Origin: Dokdonella fugitiva
GTDB lineage: Bacteria; Pseudomonadota; Gammaproteobacteria; Xanthomonadales; Rhodanobacteraceae
Assembly: GCF_004342425.1 (NCBI RefSeq)
Contig: NZ_SLWQ01000003.1
Location: 1-64,000, forward strand
Reading direction: 5' to 3'
Length of the DNA: 64,000 nt
Within the stretch, counting starts at the first letter, position 1; each line of letters starts with the position of its first letter. Both the position numbers and the translations under genes were made by a program. Below, piece after piece: positions 34,651 through 44,111 of the stretch. A model generated the notes under the pieces. It searched no databases. It saw nothing but the letters and a program-made list of their open reading frames with translations, and was not told the origin of the DNA.

Positions 34651-35999
34651 TGCGCGAACGCCTCGGCGATGCGGTGTACACGCTGCTCGTGCTGGTCGCG
34701 GCGGCGCTGCTCGCGTTCCTCAGCACGCGCTTCGGTTTCTCGCGCGACTGGAGCCACGGCGAGGGCGCGAGCCTCGGCGCCGGTTCGCTCGCCGTGCTGG
34801 AGACGCTCGAGGGCCCGGTCGAGGTGACGAGCTACGCGAGCCGGCAGGGCGGCCTGCGCGCGGTCGTCGCCGACTTCGTCGACCGCTACCGCCGTGCCAA
34901 GCCCGACCTCACGCTGCGCTTCGTCGATCCGGATGCCGATCCCGCGGCGATGCGCGCGGCCGGCGTCAGCGTCGACGGCGAACTCGAGCTGCGCTACCGC
35001 GATCGCAGCGAGCGCCTCAAGGTGCTGAGCGAGGCAGAGTTCTCGGGCGCGCTGCTGCGCCTGTCGCGCACGCGCGAGCGCATCGTCGCGTTCCTCGAAG
35101 GCGACGGCGAACGCCAGCCGCTCGGCAAGGCGAACGCCGACCTCGGCACGTTCGTCGCCGCGCTCGGAAGCCGCGGCGTGCGCGCGGTGCCGCTGCCGCT
35201 GGCGGGCATGGGCAGGGTGCCGGACAACGCCGACCTCGTCGTCGTCGCCAATCCGCAGGTCAAGCTCGATCCGTCGGTCGCCGCCGCGCTCGTCGCCTGG
35301 GTCGACGGCGGCGGCGCCCTGCTCTGGCTGACCGAACCCGGCGAGGACGCCGGCCTCGACGAGCTCGCGGGCGCCCTCGGCGTGCGCGTGCTGCCAGGCA
35401 CGGTCGTCGACGGCAACGGCCAGGCGTTCGGCCTGTCCGATCCCAGCTTCGTCGCGATCAACACGTATCCGCCATCGCCGGTCACGCAGGGCTTCGCGCT
35501 CACCACGCTGCTGCCGCAGCCCGCCGCGCTCGCCCGGCTCAGCGATGCGCACTGGGCGGTGCAACCGCTGCTGCGCTCGAGCGCGAAGTCGTGGAACGAG
35601 ACCGGCCACATCCCGAAGGCGGGCGAGAACGCCGACACGGTGCGCCAGGACGCGGACGCCGGCGAGATCCCCGGTCCGCTCGACCTCGCGTTCGCGCTGA
35701 CGCGCGTGTCGCCGCGGCCGGACAAGCGCGAGCAGCGCGTCGTCGTCGTCGGCGACGGCGACTTCCTCGCCAACAGCTACCTCGGCAATGGCGGCAACCG
35801 CGAGTTCGGCCAGCGCGTGTTCGACTGGCTGCTCGGCGACGATGCGCAGGTCGCGGTGCCCGACCGCAGCGCACCCGACCGCGAACTCGCGCTCTCGCAG
35901 GCGGCGCTGACGCTCATCGCCGTGCTCTTCCTCGTCGCACTGCCGCTGCTGCTCGTCGCGACGGGGATGCTGGTCGCGTGGCGTCGCCGGCGGCGCTGA
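34650..35999 (+). CDS. ABC transporter auxiliary protein (GldG-like)
   Basis: The 449-aa product has an N-terminal membrane helix (VYTLLVLVAAALLAFLSTRF), a large periplasmic domain with 'VTSYASRQGGLRAVVADFVD', 'RIVAFLEGDGERQPLGKANA' and 'NADLVVVANPQVKLDPSVAA' (the GldG/ABC_transp_aux pattern), 'VVVVGDGDFLANSYLGNGGN', and a C-terminal membrane helix ending in a basic tail (RRRRR). With the ATPase and permease it forms a three-part ABC complex. In gliding Bacteroidetes the homologues are GldAFG; here the cargo is unknown. Confidence 0.88.
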   Translation: MRERLGDAVYTLLVLVAAALLAFLSTRFGFSRDWSHGEGASLGAGSLAVLETLEGPVEVTSYASRQGGLRAVVADFVDRYRRAKPDLTLRFVDPDADPAAMRAAGVSVDGELELRYRDRSERLKVLSEAEFSGALLRLSRTRERIVAFLEGDGERQPLGKANADLGTFVAALGSRGVRAVPLPLAGMGRVPDNADLVVVANPQVKLDPSVAAALVAWVDGGGALLWLTEPGEDAGLDELAGALGVRVLPGTVVDGNGQAFGLSDPSFVAINTYPPSPVTQGFALTTLLPQPAALARLSDAHWAVQPLLRSSAKSWNETGHIPKAGENADTVRQDADAGEIPGPLDLAFALTRVSPRPDKREQRVVVVGDGDFLANSYLGNGGNREFGQRVFDWLLGDDAQVAVPDRSAPDRELALSQAALTLIAVLFLVALPLLLVATGMLVAWRRRRR

Positions 36000-36033
36000 C
36001 ACCGGCGCTTGCGCGACCTGCTAGGCTGCCTCG

Positions 36034-36525
36034 ATGAAGCGACGCACGCGCACCCTCGTGTTCCTGGTCGCGGCGGTCGCGCTGCTCGTCGCCGCCGTGT
36101 TCGCCGAGCTGCGACACGAGCAGGCACTCGCGCTCGATCCGCTGACCACGCTCGACCTCGCGGCCGCCAAGCGCATCGACGTGACCTGCGCCGGCTGCAC
36201 GCCGCGCCACTACGCCAATGTCGACGGACACTGGCGCCAGCGCGACCCGGATGCGCCGGCCGACGAGGCGCTGGTCGCGCGCCTGCTCGCGATCGCCCAT
36301 GCGCCGGTGCGCTTCCGCCACGCCGCGGGCGAACTCGAAGCGGCCAAGGTCGGCCTCGTGCCGCCGTTCGCGACCTTGCGCATCGACGACACCGAGCTGC
36401 GCTTCGGCGGCACCGACGCGATCCGCGGCGACCGCTACGTCGCGATCGACGACGCGATCGCGCTCGTGCCGGACCGCTTCAGTGCCGCGTTGTTCACGGC
36501 AGCCGCCACGCCGAAGCAGGACTAG
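36034..36525 (+). CDS. DUF4340-like single-pass protein of the ABC operon
   Basis: The 163-aa product has an N-terminal membrane helix ([20 protein letters not shown]) and a periplasmic domain with '[20 protein letters not shown]', '[20 protein letters not shown]' and '[20 protein letters not shown]', resembling the start of DUF4340 proteins that commonly follow gldG-like genes. It is shorter than usual DUF4340 proteins (one repeat only). It lies 34 bp after the GldG-like gene and 4 bp before mutM. Confidence 0.75.
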   Translation: MKRRTRTLVFLVAAVALLVAAVFAELRHEQALALDPLTTLDLAAAKRIDVTCAGCTPRHYANVDGHWRQRDPDAPADEALVARLLAIAHAPVRFRHAAGELEAAKVGLVPPFATLRIDDTELRFGGTDAIRGDRYVAIDDAIALVPDRFSAALFTAAATPKQD

Positions 36526-36529
36526 GCGC

Positions 36530-37342
36530 ATGCCCGAGCTGCCCGAGGTCGAAACGACGCGCCGCGGCCTCGCGCCGCACCTCGTGGGTCGCCGCGTCGT
36601 CGCGCTCGACGTGCGCCAGCCGAAGCTGCGCTGGCCGATCCCGCGCGAACTGCGGGTGCAGCTGCCGGGCCAGCGCATCGAGGCGATCGAACGCCGCGCG
36701 AAGTACCTGCTGGTGCATACCGAGCCGGGCAGCGCGCTGCTGCATCTGGGCATGTCCGGCTCGCTGCGCGTGCTGCCGGCGACGACGCCGGTCGGCCCGC
36801 ACGACCACGTCGACTGGCGCCTCGACTCGGGCCGGGTGTTGCGCTTCACCGATCCGCGACGCTTCGGCTCGCAGCTGTGGCAGCCCCGCGGCGAAACGCA
36901 CGAACTCCTCGCCGGCCTCGGGCCCGAGCCGTTGTCCGACGCCTTCGACGGCGATCACCTGTGGCTGCGTTCGCGCGGCCGCCGTGCGGCGGTCAAGCTG
37001 TTCCTCATGGACCAGGGGATCGTCGTCGGCGTCGGCAACATCTACGCGAGCGAAGCGCTGTTCGCCGCGGGCATCCATCCGCGGCGTGCGGCCGGCAGCG
37101 TCTCGCGCGAGCGCTATGCACGCCTCGCCGCGGAGGTGAAGCGCATCCTCGCCTACGCGATCGGCCGTGGCGGCACGACCCTGCGCGACTTCATCAGCCC
37201 GGACGGCACGCCCGGCTACTTCGAGCAGGAGCTCATGGTCTATGGACGCGCGGGCGAACCGTGCCGCGCCTGCGGCACGCCGGTCCGTGCGAGCGTGATC
37301 GGCCAGCGCTCGACCTTCCATTGCCCGCGCTGCCAGCGCTGA
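36530..37342 (+). CDS. mutM: Formamidopyrimidine-DNA glycosylase
   Basis: The 270-aa product begins [14 protein letters not shown], with the catalytic Pro1 and Glu2 after Met removal. It has '[20 protein letters not shown]', the helix-two-turn-helix '[20 protein letters not shown]', and a C-terminal zinc finger '[10 protein letters not shown]...TFHCPRCQ'. It removes 8-oxoguanine and formamidopyrimidines. Length is normal. It trails the ABC operon by 4 bp and is convergent with the unknown gene at 37376. Confidence 0.96.
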   Translation: MPELPEVETTRRGLAPHLVGRRVVALDVRQPKLRWPIPRELRVQLPGQRIEAIERRAKYLLVHTEPGSALLHLGMSGSLRVLPATTPVGPHDHVDWRLDSGRVLRFTDPRRFGSQLWQPRGETHELLAGLGPEPLSDAFDGDHLWLRSRGRRAAVKLFLMDQGIVVGVGNIYASEALFAAGIHPRRAAGSVSRERYARLAAEVKRILAYAIGRGGTTLRDFISPDGTPGYFEQELMVYGRAGEPCRACGTPVRASVIGQRSTFHCPRCQR

Positions 37343-37375
37343 CCCGATGCGCGCGTGGTAGCGGCGCGCGGGCGG

Positions 37376-38134
37376 TCACGCCGGCCAGTCCAGCGCGATG
37401 TGGCGGTTGTTGAACTCCGGATCGTCGGGCGCGCCGACGACGCGCACCGTCATGCCGCGCGGGACGCCGGACACCTCGATGTCCCGGCCCTCCTCGACGA
37501 TGCCGCCGCGCGCCTGGAAGTCGGCGAAGCGCTCGGCGAGCTCGCCGGCGACGCCGACCGCCGGCGCGGGCACGTTGCGGATGCTGACGTCCGGCCGCGC
37601 GAACTTGCGCAGGCCGCGCGTGTGCACCCACGAGCGTCCTGCATGGTGCTCGTCCTCGCTGCACATGATCAGGACGTGGTCGCGCGTGTGGAACGCATCC
37701 TCGTCGAAGCGCTCGTGCCACTGCGCCGCGTCGAACATCGACAGGATCTGCGGATCGACCACGGCGACGCCGCCGCCGTCGACGAGCGCGGTGATCGTGC
37801 CGACGAGGTCGCGCAAGGCGTCGAGGTCGGCGGGGTCGCGGATCGACCCGCGCAGCATCGTGCAGTCGCGCGCGGCCTTGGCACGCTCGAACAGGCGCGC
37901 GTCTTCTTCCCACAGCAGGCGCCCGAGCGTGCCGGCGAGCGGATAGCCGTCCCAGTGCGCGAGCGCCCGGTTCTCGTAGCGGACGACGTCGATGCCCGGC
38001 GGCGTGCCGCGCGTGCGGTAGCGGTGCGCGTCGATCACGAGGTCCGAGGCGAAACGACCGAACACGAACCAGAGCAGGAACGCCTCGTCGCCGCCATCAC
38101 GCCAGCCGGGGCGCGGCCACGCCGGGGTGCTCAT
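37376..38134 (-). CDS. Protein of unknown function coupled to thymidine kinase
   Basis: The 252-aa product is not recognised. Start [11 protein letters not shown] overlaps the tdk stop by 4 bp, so the two are translationally coupled. It is a soluble, acidic protein with no signal peptide. Visible conserved-looking blocks are '[20 protein letters not shown]', '[20 protein letters not shown]', '[20 protein letters not shown]', '[20 protein letters not shown]' and '[12 protein letters not shown]'. His/Asp/Glu-rich motifs hint at a metal site, but no fold can be assigned. The frame is well defined by codon usage and by neighbours on both sides. Confidence 0.7.
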   Translation of the reverse strand: MSTPAWPRPGWRDGGDEAFLLWFVFGRFASDLVIDAHRYRTRGTPPGIDVVRYENRALAHWDGYPLAGTLGRLLWEEDARLFERAKAARDCTMLRGSIRDPADLDALRDLVGTITALVDGGGVAVVDPQILSMFDAAQWHERFDEDAFHTRDHVLIMCSEDEHHAGRSWVHTRGLRKFARPDVSIRNVPAPAVGVAGELAERFADFQARGGIVEEGRDIEVSGVPRGMTVRVVGAPDDPEFNNRHIALDWPA

Positions 38135-38772
38135 GCGGACTCCCGCGGATGATCGAGCGGCAGTACCGGCTGCTGCAGCTCGACCGTGCTTTCGCCGGCC
38201 ATGATCTTCTTGAACTCGGCGCGGCTGACCGAGACGTAGCGGTCGTTGCCACCGATCTCGACCTGCGGGCCGTCGGTGACGGCGCGGCCGTGCTCGTCGA
38301 CGCGCACGACCATCGTCGCCTTGCGTCCGCTGTGGCAGATGGTCTTGATCTCGACGAGGTTGTCGGCCCAGGCGAGGAGGTACTGGCTGCCTTCGAACAA
38401 TTCGCCGCGGAAATCCGTGCGCAGGCCGTAGGCGAGCACGGGGATGCCGAGCACGTCGACGATGTCGCCGAGCTGCCATGCCTGCGCCCGGGACAGGAAC
38501 TGCGCCTCGTCGACGAGCACGCAGTCGAGCTTGCCGCGTGCGGCGATGTCGGCCCGCGCGAGCGCGAGCAGGTCGTCGTCGCGCATGAAGCGCCGCGCGT
38601 TCGCACGCAGGCCGATGCGCGACGCGACCACGCCCTCGCCCGCGCGCGTGTCGAGTTGCGGCGTGAGGATCAGCGTGCGCATGCCGCGCTCGTGGTAGTT
38701 GTACGCGCTCTGCAGCAGCGTCGTCGTCTTGCCGGCGTTCATCGCCGAATAATAGAAATACAGTTTCGCCAT
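38131..38772 (-). CDS. tdk: Thymidine kinase, type II
   Basis: The 213-aa product has P-loop '[19 protein letters not shown]', '[19 protein letters not shown]', '[20 protein letters not shown]' and the lasso-domain start '[16 protein letters not shown]', '[17 protein letters not shown]'. E. coli Tdk has four zinc cysteines in the lasso; here the second (CHSG) and the one in 'YVSVSR' are serines, so structural zinc is probably lost. It phosphorylates deoxythymidine in the salvage pathway. It is coupled by a 4-bp overlap to the downstream unknown gene. Confidence 0.94.
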   Translation of the reverse strand: MAKLYFYYSAMNAGKTTTLLQSAYNYHERGMRTLILTPQLDTRAGEGVVASRIGLRANARRFMRDDDLLALARADIAARGKLDCVLVDEAQFLSRAQAWQLGDIVDVLGIPVLAYGLRTDFRGELFEGSQYLLAWADNLVEIKTICHSGRKATMVVRVDEHGRAVTDGPQVEIGGNDRYVSVSRAEFKKIMAGESTVELQQPVLPLDHPRESA

Positions 38773-38855
38773 CGATGCGGAGCGGGGATGCGGGGCGGGC
38801 GCACAGCATACCCGCCCGGCTGCACCCGCGCGGTGAATCGCGCGAGAATGCGCGC

Positions 38856-39695
38856 ATGGACGCCGTTCTCGAAGACCCGGTCGCGCCGGCCGGCGCCGCG
38901 ACGCGACTCGCCGCCTTCATCGACGCGCATCCGCGCCTGTTCGTGCTGACCGGCGCCGGCATCAGCACTGCTTCGGGCATCCCCGACTATCGCAACCGCG
39001 ACGGCGGCTGGAAACGCACGCCGCCGATCACCCTGCAGGTCTTCGTCGGCGACGCGCTCGCGCGCTCGCGCTACTGGGCGCGCAGCCTCGTCGGCTGGCG
39101 GCGCTTCGGCGTCGCGCGACCGAATGCGGCGCACCATGCGCTCGCCGCGCTCGAACGACGCGGACGCGTCGCCTTGCTCGTCACGCAGAACGTCGACGGC
39201 CTGCACGAGGCGGCGGGCCACGAGGCGGTCGTCGACCTGCACGGCCGCCTCGATCGCGTGCGCTGCCTCGGCTGCGAGCGGCGCCTGCCGCGCGCGCAGT
39301 TCCAGCGTGAACTCGAGCGGCGCAATCCGGACTGGCTCGCCGTCGACGCGCTCGACGCGCCCGACGGTGACGCGGACCTCGAGGGCCTCGCGTTCGAGCG
39401 CTTCGTCGTGCCGGATTGTGCGGATTGCGGCGGCCTGCTCAAGCCCGACGTCGTGTTCTTCGGCGAGAACGTGCCGCGCGAGCGCTTCGAGCGAGCCACG
39501 CAGGCACTCGAGGAAGCCGACGCGATGCTCGTCGTCGGCTCGTCGCTGATGGTGTACTCGGGCTACCGCTTCGCGCGCGCGGCGGCGCAGGCGCGCAAGC
39601 CGATCGCGGCGCTCAACCTCGGCCGTACGCGCGCCGACGAGCTGCTGTCGCTGAAGATCGAGGCCGACTGCGCCGCGGTGCTCGGCGCGCTGTGA
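38856..39695 (+). CDS. NAD-dependent protein deacylase, sirtuin class II type
   Basis: The 279-aa product has '[20 protein letters not shown]', '[20 protein letters not shown]' with the catalytic His in '[11 protein letters not shown]', zinc cysteine pairs 'CLGC' and 'CADC', '[17 protein letters not shown]' and '[17 protein letters not shown]'. It removes acyl groups from lysines or may have ADP-ribosyl transfer activity like mitochondrial SIRT4-type enzymes. It is convergent with the beta-helix gene, 13 bp apart. Confidence 0.92.
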   Translation: MDAVLEDPVAPAGAATRLAAFIDAHPRLFVLTGAGISTASGIPDYRNRDGGWKRTPPITLQVFVGDALARSRYWARSLVGWRRFGVARPNAAHHALAALERRGRVALLVTQNVDGLHEAAGHEAVVDLHGRLDRVRCLGCERRLPRAQFQRELERRNPDWLAVDALDAPDGDADLEGLAFERFVVPDCADCGGLLKPDVVFFGENVPRERFERATQALEEADAMLVVGSSLMVYSGYRFARAAAQARKPIAALNLGRTRADELLSLKIEADCAAVLGAL

Positions 39696-39708
39696 GCGAG
39701 CGACGGCA

Positions 39709-40947
39709 TCAGTCGAAGCCGTTGGCGAACAGGCGATCGAGGTCCACGGCGTCCAGTTCGCAGGCACCGATGTCGACCGCTTCGCCCGCGAGTCGCGGAT
39801 GGCCCTCGCCGCGCTGGTCGAATTCGCTCCGGGCGATCGTTCCACCGGCATCGCGTGCGCACGAGTCACCGGCGAGCGCATGGGTCGCTGTCGGGCCGCC
39901 GTTGTCGGCGAGCGGCAGCAGCCCCGGATCGCACGCGAGCGTGTCGGGCGGCACGGTGACGTTCTCGCCGACGCTGCCGATGAGGTTGTGGTCGCCGGTC
40001 ATGATGTCGTCCACGCTACCTGTGTGCTCGATGTCGGGTGAACCGATATTGCCCGCGAGCAGGCTGTCGAAGGCGGTGACGGCCGTGGCGAGCGCGGGTC
40101 CGCTGTAGAGACGGATGCCCGCGCCGGCCGAAGCGGAGTTGGCTGCCACGGTGCTGTGCACGAGGTCGAGCGTGTCGAGTGCATACGTCGCGATGCCACC
40201 GCCAGCGCGGATGGCCGTGTTGCCGGACACGGTGCTGTTGGCGAGGCTGAGATGGCCCTTCCACATGAACAGGCCGCCGCCGTCGCTCGATGAGTTGCCC
40301 GAGACGGTGGTGTTGGCGAGGACCACGGTGGAAGCGTCGTCCGAGGCGATGCCGCCGCCGATGCCGAGCTCGCCAGTCGAATTGCCGGCAATCGTACTAT
40401 CGCTCACGGTGAGCGTGCCGCCGTCCGAGACGAGGATGCCGCCGCCCGCGTAGTCGGAGTGGTTGCCGGACACGCGACAGCGCGTGAGCGTGGCGGTGCT
40501 GGCGGAGACGGAGATGCCGCCGCCCACCATGTCGGCCTGCCCGCCCGAGATCGACAGGTCCTCGAATGCGACCGGCCGGCTCGCGGTGAACACCGTGCCC
40601 GTACCCGACACGCGCCGCACTTCGACGCGCGTACCGCTCACGGCGGACCGGATCGTCGTCTCGCCGCCGGCATCGGTGATATCGAGCGGCGCACCGGTCA
40701 CCTCGATCGGCGCGATCGCGGGCGGAATCACGATCGTGTTGCCGCCGTCGCTGCCGGACCAGCAGTTCGTGTCCGCCGGCGTCGCATGCGTGTTCGAAGC
40801 GACGATCGCTTCGCGCAGGGTGCAGCGGCCCGAGACGTGGACATCGCCGCCGATGTTCACGTCGATGATCCCGGCGGCGCCGGCGCGGCCGACGGCGAGC
40901 AGCAGGGCCGCGGCGAGCGGGCGGAGCGATGCACGGGCAGTGGCCAT
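39709..40947 (-). CDS. Secreted CSLREA/right-handed beta-helix protein with FANGFD C-terminal tag
   Basis: The 412-aa product has a signal peptide (SLRPLAAALLLAVGRAGAAG), a CSLREA-type start ('GRCTLREAIVASNTHATP') and a run of beta-helix repeats of the Pmp/pectate-lyase style ('SISGGQADMVGGGISVSAS', 'STIAGNSTGELGIGGGIASD', 'TTVSGNSSSDGGGLFMWKG', 'STVSGNTAIRAGGGIATYAL'). It then has a choice-of-anchor-Q-like end ('GEAVDIGACELD') and a C-terminal 'VDLDRLFANGFD'. It is likely surface-exposed or secreted. There is no barrel or PEP/LPxTG anchor, so the terminal tag is the only candidate sorting signal. Confidence 0.85.
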   Translation of the reverse strand: MATARASLRPLAAALLLAVGRAGAAGIIDVNIGGDVHVSGRCTLREAIVASNTHATPADTNCWSGSDGGNTIVIPPAIAPIEVTGAPLDITDAGGETTIRSAVSGTRVEVRRVSGTGTVFTASRPVAFEDLSISGGQADMVGGGISVSASTATLTRCRVSGNHSDYAGGGILVSDGGTLTVSDSTIAGNSTGELGIGGGIASDDASTVVLANTTVSGNSSSDGGGLFMWKGHLSLANSTVSGNTAIRAGGGIATYALDTLDLVHSTVAANSASAGAGIRLYSGPALATAVTAFDSLLAGNIGSPDIEHTGSVDDIMTGDHNLIGSVGENVTVPPDTLACDPGLLPLADNGGPTATHALAGDSCARDAGGTIARSEFDQRGEGHPRLAGEAVDIGACELDAVDLDRLFANGFD

Positions 40948-41146
40948 GGCGTTTTTCCGGCAGGGGCTGCCATCCCGTTACGCGGTCGCGCGGCGAAAAC
41001 CCCAATCCGACGCAGGCGCGCGCGATCGAGGGCTGCGCCCGCGGACGGCCGCGTCATGCGCGCACGACAGGTGTCAAGCTGTCGGCGGCGCCCGCGCCGC
41101 GGCACAATCGCCCGTCCGTCCCGCGTCGCGCCGACGATCCCTGCCG

Positions 41147-43126
41147 ATGAGCCTCAACCCGCAACAACGCGCCGCCGTCGAATATTGCGACGGCCCCCTG
41201 CTCGTGCTCGCCGGCGCGGGTTCGGGCAAGACGCGCGTGATCACCGAGAAGATCGCGCACCTGATCAAGCGCCGGCAGGTGCCGGCGGCGAAGATCGCCG
41301 CGATCACGTTCACCAACAAGGCTGCGCGCGAGATGCGCGAGCGCGTCGGCAAGCTCGTCTCGGGCACGGCCGCGGAAGGCCTCACGGTGTGCACCTTCCA
41401 CGCGCTCGGGCTGAAGTTCCTGCAGATCGAGCACGCGCGCGCGGGCCTGCGGCGCGGCTTCTCGATCCTCGACGCCGACGACACGCAGGGCATGATCAAG
41501 GAACTCGCGCCGAAGGCGATCAAGCCCGACGCGCTGTTCGCGTTGCAATCGCTGGTCTCGCGCGCGAAGAACGAGGGCCTCACGCCCGAGCAGGCCGCGG
41601 CGGCCGCGACCGGCGCGCGCGAGCGCGAGGCCGCGGAGATCTACGCCGCCTACCAGCGGCGCCTCGCCGCATTCAACGCGGTCGACTTCGACGACCTCAT
41701 CCGCCTGCCGCTCGGCGTGCTCGAAGGCGACGAGGAAGCGCGCGCAGGCTGGCGCGAGCGCCTTCGCTACCTGCTCGTCGACGAGTACCAGGACACCAAT
41801 TCCGCGCAGTACCGCCTGGTCAAGGCGCTCGCGGGCGAGCGCGGGTTGTTCACCGCGGTCGGCGACGACGACCAGTCGATCTACGCCTGGCGCGGCGCGA
41901 ACCCGGAGAACCTCGCCGAGCTTGCGCGCGACTATCCGAAGCTGCGCGTGGTCAAGCTCGAGCAGAACTACCGCTGCGCGCGGCGCATCCTGCGCTGCGC
42001 GAACAAGGTCATCGCGCACAACGCGCACCTGTTCGAGAAGCGCCTGTGGAGCGAGCAGGGCGAAGGCCCGCCGGTGCGCGTGCTCGAATGCCGCGACGAC
42101 GAGCACGAGGCCGAATGCGTCGCCGGTGCGATCGCCCATCTCGCGGAGAAGCACAAGGCGCCGTGGCACGAATTCGCGATCCTCTACCGTGGCAACCACC
42201 AGTCGCGTGCGCTCGAGAAGGCGCTGCGCCTTGCGCGCGTGCCGTACCACGTGACCGGCGGCACCGCGTTCCTCGACCGCGCCGAGGTCAAGGACCTGCT
42301 CGCCTACCTGCGCCTCATCAACAACCCCGACGACGACGCGGCATTCCTGCGCGTGGTCAACCTGCCGCGCCGCGACATCGGCGCGACCACGCTCGAGAAG
42401 CTCGGCGAACTCGCCGGCGTGCGCCACGTATCGCTGCTGCGCGCGGCGCAGAACGACGCGGTGCTCGGCCAGCTGAGCGGCCGCGCGGCGTCGTCGCTGG
42501 TCGCGTTCACGGGCCTGATCCGCGACCTCGCGGCCAAGGCCGAGCGCACGCCGGCGGCGGACCTCGTCGATGAACTGGTGACGCGCATCGGTTATGCCGA
42601 CCACATCGCGGTGCAGGTCAAGGAGCCTGCGCTGCGCGAGCGCCGGCTCGAGAACCTGAAGGAACTCGGCGAGTGGTTCCGCGCGATGCGGAAGGACGGC
42701 GCCGCGGGCGACCTCGCCGCGCAGCTCGCCCTGCTCAGCCACGGCGACCGCGACGATCCGGGCAATGCCGCGCGCCTCATGACCTTGCACTCGGCCAAGG
42801 GCCTCGAGTTCCGCTTCGTCTTCCTCGTCGGCGTCGACGACACGACACTGCCGCACGAGGGCAGCATCGAGGAGGGGCGCATCGAGGAAGAGCGCCGCCT
42901 GCTCTACGTCGGCATCACGCGCGCGAAGGAGCAACTGTCGCTGTCGTACGCCAAACGGCGCAAGCGCTTCGGCGAGATCATCGCCAACCAGCCGAGCCGC
43001 TTCCTCGCCGAGCTGCCGGCCGACGATTTGCACTGGTCCGGACGGGACGCCGAGCAGGATGCGGCACACAGGCAGGAACTCGCGTCCTCGCACATCGCGC
43101 GCCTTGCCAGCCTTTTCGCGGACTGA
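41147..43126 (+). CDS. rep: ATP-dependent DNA helicase Rep
   Basis: The 659-aa SF1A helicase has motif I 'LVLAGAGSGKTRVITEKIAH', Ia 'ITFTNKAAREM', II 'LLVDEYQDTNSAQY', III 'VGDDDQSIYAWRGAN', IV 'LEQNYRC' and V/VI 'TLHSAKGLEFRFVFLVG' and 'LLYVGITRAKE'. The length and starting MSLNPQQRAAV fit Rep rather than UvrD. It is a 3'-5' helicase helping forks past proteins on DNA. A CACAAT -10-like hexamer lies near 41102. Confidence 0.94.
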   Translation: MSLNPQQRAAVEYCDGPLLVLAGAGSGKTRVITEKIAHLIKRRQVPAAKIAAITFTNKAAREMRERVGKLVSGTAAEGLTVCTFHALGLKFLQIEHARAGLRRGFSILDADDTQGMIKELAPKAIKPDALFALQSLVSRAKNEGLTPEQAAAAATGAREREAAEIYAAYQRRLAAFNAVDFDDLIRLPLGVLEGDEEARAGWRERLRYLLVDEYQDTNSAQYRLVKALAGERGLFTAVGDDDQSIYAWRGANPENLAELARDYPKLRVVKLEQNYRCARRILRCANKVIAHNAHLFEKRLWSEQGEGPPVRVLECRDDEHEAECVAGAIAHLAEKHKAPWHEFAILYRGNHQSRALEKALRLARVPYHVTGGTAFLDRAEVKDLLAYLRLINNPDDDAAFLRVVNLPRRDIGATTLEKLGELAGVRHVSLLRAAQNDAVLGQLSGRAASSLVAFTGLIRDLAAKAERTPAADLVDELVTRIGYADHIAVQVKEPALRERRLENLKELGEWFRAMRKDGAAGDLAAQLALLSHGDRDDPGNAARLMTLHSAKGLEFRFVFLVGVDDTTLPHEGSIEEGRIEEERRLLYVGITRAKEQLSLSYAKRRKRFGEIIANQPSRFLAELPADDLHWSGRDAEQDAAHRQELASSHIARLASLFAD

Positions 43127-43195
43127 CCTGCCCTGCCGACACGCGCTGTCGGCAGTCGCGGGCCGCGCGCGGCCCGCGCATGCGAAGATCGCCAC

Positions 43196-44101
43196 ATGCA
43201 TCCTGCCGCGACCGACCGCATGCCCCCGCATTCGCATTTCACGCGCATCCTGCTCGCCATCGGCGCGTTGCTGCTCGGCATGGCGTCGTACCAGTGCGGC
43301 GCGGCGGTGGCCAAGCACCTGTTCCCGGCGGTCGGCGCCGAAGGCGCGACCGCGTACCGACTCGGCCTCGCCGCGCTGATCCTGCTCGCCTGGCGGCGCC
43401 CGTGGCGCAACACGGGCGCGCCGAGGGACATGCGTGCGTTGTGGGGCTACGGCCTCGCGATCGGCGCGATGAACCTGTTGTTCTACCTGTCACTGCGCAC
43501 GATCCCGCTCGGCATCGCGGTCGCGCTCGAGTTCACCGGGCCGCTCGCGCTGGCCCTGTCCGGTTCGCGCCGCTGGATCGACTTCGTCTGGGTCGCGCTC
43601 GTGGTCGTCGGCCTGATGATGCTGCTGCCGTTGCGCGAACAGGCGCAGGCACTCGATCCCCTGGGCGTCGCCCTCGCGCTCGCGGCGGGCGTCGGCTGGG
43701 TGTTCTACATCGTGCTCGGCCGCAAGGCTGGCATGTCCTGGGCCGCCGACGCCGTCACGCTCGGCACCGCGATCGGCGCGCTGCTCGTAGTGCCGATCGG
43801 CTTCGCGCATGCCGGCACGGCGCTGTTGTCGCCGGCGCTGCTGCCATTCGCGCTCGGCGTCGCGGTGCTGAGCTCGGCCTTGCCCTACACGCTCGAGATG
43901 ATCGCATTGACGCGCCTGCCGTCGCGCACGTTCGGCACCCTGCTCAGCCTCGAGCCGGCGCTGGCGGCCGCGGCCGGCGCCGCGTTCCTCGGCGAGCGCC
44001 TCGACCTGCTGCAATGGCTCGCGATCGCGGCGATCGTCATCGCCGCCGCAGGCACGGCGCTCAGCCTGCGCCGCGCCGAGGCGGCCGCGCCTCCGGCGTG
44101 A
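43196..44101 (+). CDS. rhtA: EamA-family exporter, threonine/homoserine (RhtA-like)
   Basis: The 301-aa product has ten membrane helices in two EamA repeats. 'YSLRTIPLGIAVALEF'-type and 'LPYTLEMIALTRLPSRTFGT', 'LLSLEPALAAAAGAAFLGER' motifs are close to E. coli RhtA, an inner-membrane exporter of threonine and homoserine. The assignment to amino-acid export is by family. A start at MPPHSHF (nine codons in) is also possible. Convergent with the AI-2E transporter gene. Confidence 0.85.
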   Translation: MHPAATDRMPPHSHFTRILLAIGALLLGMASYQCGAAVAKHLFPAVGAEGATAYRLGLAALILLAWRRPWRNTGAPRDMRALWGYGLAIGAMNLLFYLSLRTIPLGIAVALEFTGPLALALSGSRRWIDFVWVALVVVGLMMLLPLREQAQALDPLGVALALAAGVGWVFYIVLGRKAGMSWAADAVTLGTAIGALLVVPIGFAHAGTALLSPALLPFALGVAVLSSALPYTLEMIALTRLPSRTFGTLLSLEPALAAAAGAAFLGERLDLLQWLAIAAIVIAAAGTALSLRRAEAAAPPA

Positions 44102-44111
44102 CGCCGCCGTT

